The notes beneath the pieces were generated by a model, which was given only the letters and a program-made list of their open reading frames with translations, made no database searches and was not told where the DNA came from. Position numbers and translations under genes: made by a program. Of a stretch of 64,000 bases of DNA, positions 60,309 through 64,000 are shown in pieces; the first letter of the stretch is position 1; each line of letters opens with the position of its first letter. The stretch comes from Streptomyces sp. V4I2 (GTDB taxonomy: Bacteria; Actinomycetota; Actinomycetes; Streptomycetales; Streptomycetaceae). The stretch is taken from NCBI RefSeq assembly GCF_030817655.1, contig NZ_JAUSZM010000003.1:8370001-8434000 (forward strand). Reading direction: 5' to 3'.

Positions 60309-60624
60309 ACCGTCGTCCCTGCTGGAGTGCGTACTCCGCGCACCGCTGAACGCGGCGGGCGTCGTGGACTGACTTGTGCCAAGAGGAGCTGGAAACAGGC
60401 CGGTTGAGCTTCTGCGGGCCTGCCTTGTGCCTTACCGAAGCTGCCACCGAACGAAATACCGTGTCAACCACTGCCGCTCCCGTTTTTGGAAACTCTTACC
60501 GGCACGTATAAGAACCCGCAAACTCCCCGTGCGGCACGAGTACTTCATCCGGATGCCGGGTACACGGGCGTGGCGAACTCTGCCCGCACCTCATTCCGTA
60601 CGACGAAGGAGACCGACGCCCGCC
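60309..60624. promoter_or_regulatory. Divergent promoter region of the RiPP-type cluster
   Basis: It separates the HExxH gene and the MFS exporter and must contain both promoters. It is the most AT-rich part of the cluster, around GTTTTTGGAAACTC (60482-60495) and CACGTATAAG (60503-60512). No regulator gene is adjacent and no clear operator palindrome was found. Confidence 0.5.
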
Positions 60625-61899
60625 ATGAGGTTCGCCTCCGGACCGCCTCCCTCGACCGCTCGCCGGCGCACCGCGGCCCTGCGCCGACTGGTCACCGCCA
60701 ACGCGCTCAGCTCGGTGGGAGACGGCGCCAGGTTCGCCGCGTTGCCTCTGCTCGCGGCGTCGGTCACCGGTGATGTGTTCCAGGTGTCCGTCGTCGCGGC
60801 CGCGGGCCGGGCGGCCTGGCTGCTGGCACCGGTGATAGGCACCCTGGTCGACCGCAGGCCAGGCCGCCTGCCCATGATCGGCGCGGACCTGGCGCGCTGC
60901 GCGCTACTGGTCCTGGTGGCCGCGATGGTGGTGACCGGGAGGGTTCCGGTGACGGCGTTGGCGCTGGTGGCCTTCGCGTCGGGCATGGCCGAGGTCTTCT
61001 TCGACAGCGCCGCGCAGGCCGTCGTGCCGTCACTGGTCACCGACCAGGAGTTGGAGCGGACGAACGCCCGGGTCATCGCCGCGCAGATCACCGGAACGGG
61101 TTTCGTGGGTCCGCCGGCAGGCGCCGCGCTCTGGACCGTGTGGCAGCCGCTGCCGTTCGTCCTGGACGCGGTGACGTTCCTCGCGTCGGCGCTCCTGCTC
61201 ACAGGACTTCCCGAGCAGGCCCGCGCGGAGGGCGCTGAGACCGCCGGCAAGGGTGTCGGCGGTCTGCTGCGCGACACCTGGGCGGGCCTGCGGCTGCTGG
61301 GGCGGCACCGGGTGTTCCGCCGCCTCATGGTGGTGGTCGCGGTGCTGGGCGTGGGCCAGCAGGCGGTCTACGCGGTGCTCGTGGTGTACGTGGCACGGCG
61401 GCTGGGCCTGCCTTCCTACGGCTACAGCCTGATGCTGGTGGCCGCGGCCCTGGGCAGCCTCGCCGGGGCGAGGGCGGCTGCCCGGACGGTGCAACGGCTG
61501 GGGTCCGGACGGAGCCTGTCGGTGTCGGTGGCCGTGTCGGCGTTCAGCTATCTCGTCGTCGCGGTCGTGCCCTGGTGGCCGCTGGTCGCGCTCATGCTGG
61601 TTCTGAACAGCGCCGGTGTGGTGCTGTGGAACGTGTGCACGGTGTCGCTCAGGCAACGGCTGTCGCCACCGCACATGCTGGGCCGGGTCACCAGCGGCTA
61701 CCGGCTCGCCGCCTGGGGAGCCATGCCGCTGGGCGCGGCGCTGGGCGGCGTACTGGCCGCGCACACCGGCCTTGACGCTCCGTGGATTCTGGCGGGGGCG
61801 CTGCTCCTGGGGTGCCTGCCGCTGCTGCGCGGGATGGCCGACGCGTCGCCGGATCCGCCGGGCGGGGCCCCCGCGCGGCACGAGCGCGCCGACGGCTGA
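60625..61899 (+). CDS. MFS exporter of the RiPP-type cluster
   Basis: A 424-aa, ~12-helix protein of the MFS_3 (enterobactin-exporter-like) group: TANALSSVGDGARFAALPLL, VIGTLVDRRPGRLPMIGADL (motif A variant), FASGMAEVFFDSAAQAVVPS, NARVIAAQITGTGFVGPPAG. These typically export siderophores, antibiotics or peptides. It is divergent from the modification genes, the logical exporter or immunity determinant. ATG 60625 is preceded by GAAGGAG somewhat far upstream; longer in-frame starts lack support. Confidence 0.85.
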   Translation: MRFASGPPPSTARRRTAALRRLVTANALSSVGDGARFAALPLLAASVTGDVFQVSVVAAAGRAAWLLAPVIGTLVDRRPGRLPMIGADLARCALLVLVAAMVVTGRVPVTALALVAFASGMAEVFFDSAAQAVVPSLVTDQELERTNARVIAAQITGTGFVGPPAGAALWTVWQPLPFVLDAVTFLASALLLTGLPEQARAEGAETAGKGVGGLLRDTWAGLRLLGRHRVFRRLMVVVAVLGVGQQAVYAVLVVYVARRLGLPSYGYSLMLVAAALGSLAGARAAARTVQRLGSGRSLSVSVAVSAFSYLVVAVVPWWPLVALMLVLNSAGVVLWNVCTVSLRQRLSPPHMLGRVTSGYRLAAWGAMPLGAALGGVLAAHTGLDAPWILAGALLLGCLPLLRGMADASPDPPGGAPARHERADG

Positions 61900-61924
61900 G
61901 AGGGCGTGGAGACTGCCGGGCCGG

Positions 61925-62068
61925 CCCCGGGGTCGGGACCGGCGGGAGGGACATCGCCTCGACGTCGACGTCGATGCGCGCCTGATCGGCGTACGCCTGC
62001 AAGAACACGTCACCGACGCGCACAGTCGCGCGCTCGGAAGGGGCCACGACGACTTCGACCTCATCCAT
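61925..62068 (-). pseudogene. 5' fragment of an aminoglycoside-phosphotransferase-family gene
   Basis: From ATG 62068 the minus strand reads MDEVEVVVAPSERATVRVGD, VFLQAYADQARIDVDVEAMS, LPPVPTP: the common start of Streptomyces APH-fold phosphotransferases. Similarity ends near 61925; the kinase core is missing. The rest of 61900-62215 shows no other gene. Confidence 0.55.
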
Positions 62069-62215
62069 GGGCGACCAGTGTCCCGGGGGACGATCGCCGA
62101 CGTCGCCAGGTTTCTCACGTGCGATGACGCGGTCGACCGCATCCTGCCACCCCGCGGCCCCGTGCACGACACCGACCTCTGACCAAGGCAAAGCCCACCA
62201 CTCCTGTCAGGAGTC

Positions 62216-63834
62216 CTAAGCCATGCTGTAGGCGTTCGTGTCGAGCAGCGTGCGGACCGACTCGGCCTCCGGTGAGCCCAACTCCTCGAAGACGGTCCGC
62301 GCTTCCTGCCACATCACGTGGGCACGGCCCTGTTGACCGATGGCCGCGAGCGCTCGGCCGAGGACAGTCAGAACGTTGGCCCGGCGCCACTCACCGCCGA
62401 TACCCCGCAGGATGGCCAAGGCCGTCTCGGCGTTGGCCGCAGCCTGTGCCGGACGCCGGGCGGCGAGGTCGACCTCGGCCAGACGGAACAGGCACATGCC
62501 CTCCCACAGACGTTGGCGGCTGTCCCGGAACACCGTCAAGGCCTGGAGCAGTTGCTCGGACGCAGCGGCCCCGGCCTCGCCGGAGCGGTCGCCCAGGGCC
62601 TGGTAGTGCTCGATGGCCTGGGTGAGATGGTTCTCCCCGTCCTCGTGCCGCTTCTGGTACACGGCGATGACCCCTCTGTCGTTGAGTGCATCGGCCGTGG
62701 TCCAGTCGTCTCCGGTTGCTCTGCCGAGTTGTACTGCTTGGCGGGCTTCTCGGTCTGACGCTTCGAAGCGGTCCGTGAGGGAGTGGACGAAGGCGAGGAT
62801 CCCGCGCACCCGCGCCTCGGCCCGCGCGTCGCCCCTGGCCGTGGCCGCGTCCAGCAGGGCTGTGGCCACGGATTCGTAGCGGTTGGCGTCGCTGCCGGAC
62901 TCGGCCAGGTCACGCACGACGAGGAGGAGGTCGATCCCCTTGCGCAACTCCCCCTCGGACGGAGCCTGTTGGATTGCGGCAAGCAATGATCGCGCTTCGC
63001 TGTACAGCCAGTCCCGAGCGGCGTACCGGTCCTGGAAGGTCAGCCCGGGATGGTCCGCCGCCTCCAGATGGTCGACCAGCCGGTCCCCGGGCCGCTCGAT
63101 CCTGTAAACGCCCGCCGCCGTCGCCAGGTAGAAGTCCAGCAGCCGCGCTATCGCCGCCTCCCGCTCCCTGAGTGGCCACTCATCGCGTTCGGCGCACGCG
63201 CGCGCATACAGCCGTACGAGATCGTGGAACCGGTAGCGGCCCGGCGCCGCCGACTCCAGCAGCGAGGTGTCGACGAGGGACTCCAAGAGGTCCTCGGTGT
63301 CCTCGGCTGAGAGGTCGAGTACAGCAGCGGCGGCAGCCAGGGAGATGTCGGGGCCGTCGGGGGGACCGAGGAGGCGGAAGGCGCGGGCCTGGGCGGGCTC
63401 CAGCTGGCCGTAGCCCAGCTCGAAGGTGGCCTTCACCGCGAGGTCGCCCGCCCGGAGTTCGTCCAAGCGGCGGCGCTCGTCCGCCAGCTTGGCCGCCAGG
63501 ACCGAGACCGTCCAGGTGCGGCGGGCCGCCAGGCGGGAGGCCGCGATACGGATCGCCAGGGGGAGGAAGCCGCACGCGGCCACCACGTCCATCGCTGCCT
63601 CCCGTTCGGTGGCAACCCGTTCCTCGCCCACGATCTTCGTGAACAGGGTGAGTGCTTCCTCCGGGGACATCACGTCCAGGTCGACGAGGTGGGCACCCGC
63701 CAGGTCGACCATGCGCACGCGGGAGGTGACCAGGGCCCCGCAGCCCTCCGTGCCAGGCAACAGGGGACGGACTTGGGCGGCGTCCCGGGCGTTGTCGAGC
63801 AGGACGAGAACCCGGCGACCGTCCAGGACCGACT
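62216..63834 (-). pseudogene. 5'-truncated NB-ARC/TPR regulator (SARP/AfsR-like) gene
   Basis: The open frame reads from a Walker-B strand (GRRVLVLLDNARDAAQVRPL), through TEGCGALVTSRVRMVDLAG, the winged-helix part of NB-ARC (GFLPLAIRIAASRLAARRTW; RYRFHDLVRLYARACAERDE), to TPR helices, ending NAYSMA at 62216. The P-loop and DNA-binding domain of AfsR-type regulators should precede, but at 63834 the frame meets a TAG and unrelated sequence. A shorter product could start at the in-frame GTG/ATG near 63760 but would lack nucleotide binding. Likely a deletion remnant. Confidence 0.7.
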
Positions 63835-63895
63835 ACGCCCTGTACTCCGCGCTCAACTCTGTGGCGTAGGCGTCTGGGCCAAGGTGGCTCCGTTC

Positions 63896-63931
63896 AGGGG
63901 AAGCGGCTGCTTCGGCTGGGCCGTTTCCCCT
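63896..63931. terminator. 12-bp hairpin near the window end
   Basis: AGGGGAAGCGGC (63896-63907) pairs with GCCGTTTCCCCT (63920-63931), one mismatch, 12-nt loop. It follows short frames that I cannot assign (63835-63890) and may terminate a gene truncated at this junction. The last 70 bases show no feature. Confidence 0.5.
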
Positions 63932-64000
63932 GATGGGGCAGCAGCAGACAGCGAACTCCTTCAGCGTCGCCGCTCCAGGGGGAGGACTGAAGATCCGTCA

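Noticed and set aside
60486..60512. TTGGAA ... TATAAG as a sigma-70-type promoter for the MFS exporter
   Set aside because: The spacer is only 15 nt and the boxes are weak; not called as a promoter.
53318..61899. Assignment to lanthipeptide or sactipeptide class
   Set aside because: The precursor candidate lacks Cys, and no LanB/LanM/LanKC enzyme is in the cluster; the LanC-like gene at 23 kb is 30 kb away and apparently unrelated.
63933..64000. Start of a new gene at ATG 63933
   Set aside because: No SD precedes it, it lies directly after a hairpin and only ~22 codons are visible.

Overview
This is very high-GC DNA with strong Streptomyces character: G/C-ending codons, frequent GTG starts, SD-led operons with 4-nt ATGA overlaps, PucR/SARP-type regulators, DUF2637 and DUF3040 proteins, and rare TTA codons. 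No rRNA, tRNA or CRISPR array was seen. The mixture of conserved genes, accessory clusters and many decayed genes suggests a chromosome arm rather than the core.

Layout. 0-9.3 kb: end of an Ada/AlkA-type repair protein and ogt, a PPOX-fold protein, a DUF456 membrane protein, a PP2C-like protein with a repetitive Pro-rich arm, a membrane-anchored HTH regulator, a secreted protein, a wrecked GH38 alpha-mannosidase gene, and a HATPase regulator with a TTA codon. 9.3-15.7 kb: DUF2637 protein, an FhuF-like iron protein under an iron box, a GntR regulator, a tandem-repeat intergenic region, a TPR-like protein and pucR. 16-22.7 kb: purine catabolism (three xanthine dehydrogenase subunits, a decayed NCS2 permease, XdhC). 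22.6-25 kb: an orphan LanC-like cyclase with a CCG zinc motif, a methyltransferase and an SRPBCC protein. 25.5-35.1 kb: a heptose-based glycan cluster (GmhA, HldE, two GT9, two GT4-like, two GT2, a pyruvyl-transferase-like protein) starting next to a truncated carbamoyltransferase gene.

35.2-41 kb: two secreted GH43 arabinan-type hydrolases, an EamA exporter with divergent LysR, and a TetR. 41-42 kb: a TPP-dependent E1-alpha gene cut off by the 3' end of an IS200/IS605-type tnpB and its terminal hairpin. 42.1-52 kb: MarR and a divergent operon of MFS exporter, cydA, cydB, a 76-aa two-TM protein, cydD, cydC (frameshifted), ECF sigma factor, followed by a Tat-exported SnoaL-like protein. Related AT-rich inverted repeats lie at both ends of the operon. 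52.4-53.2 kb: a VOC protein.

53.3-61.9 kb holds the most interesting system: a compact RiPP-type cluster. One strand carries an HExxH protein, a radical SAM/SPASM enzyme, a PqqD-like recognition protein, a 63-aa candidate precursor with a very strong SD, a perfect 13-bp hairpin, a cobalamin-binding radical SAM enzyme, a GNAT acetyltransferase and a cytochrome P450; a divergent MFS exporter completes it. I cannot match the precursor or this combination to a named RiPP class. The HExxH gene has a TTA codon, suggesting bldA-dependent timing. The window ends with a phosphotransferase fragment, a 5'-truncated NB-ARC/TPR regulator and a hairpin.

Remnants are a theme: GH38, NCS2 permease, carbamoyltransferase, E1-alpha, tnpB, cydC, a flavin-reductase tail, a phosphotransferase head and an NB-ARC regulator are all broken, which suggests ongoing deletion and recombination.
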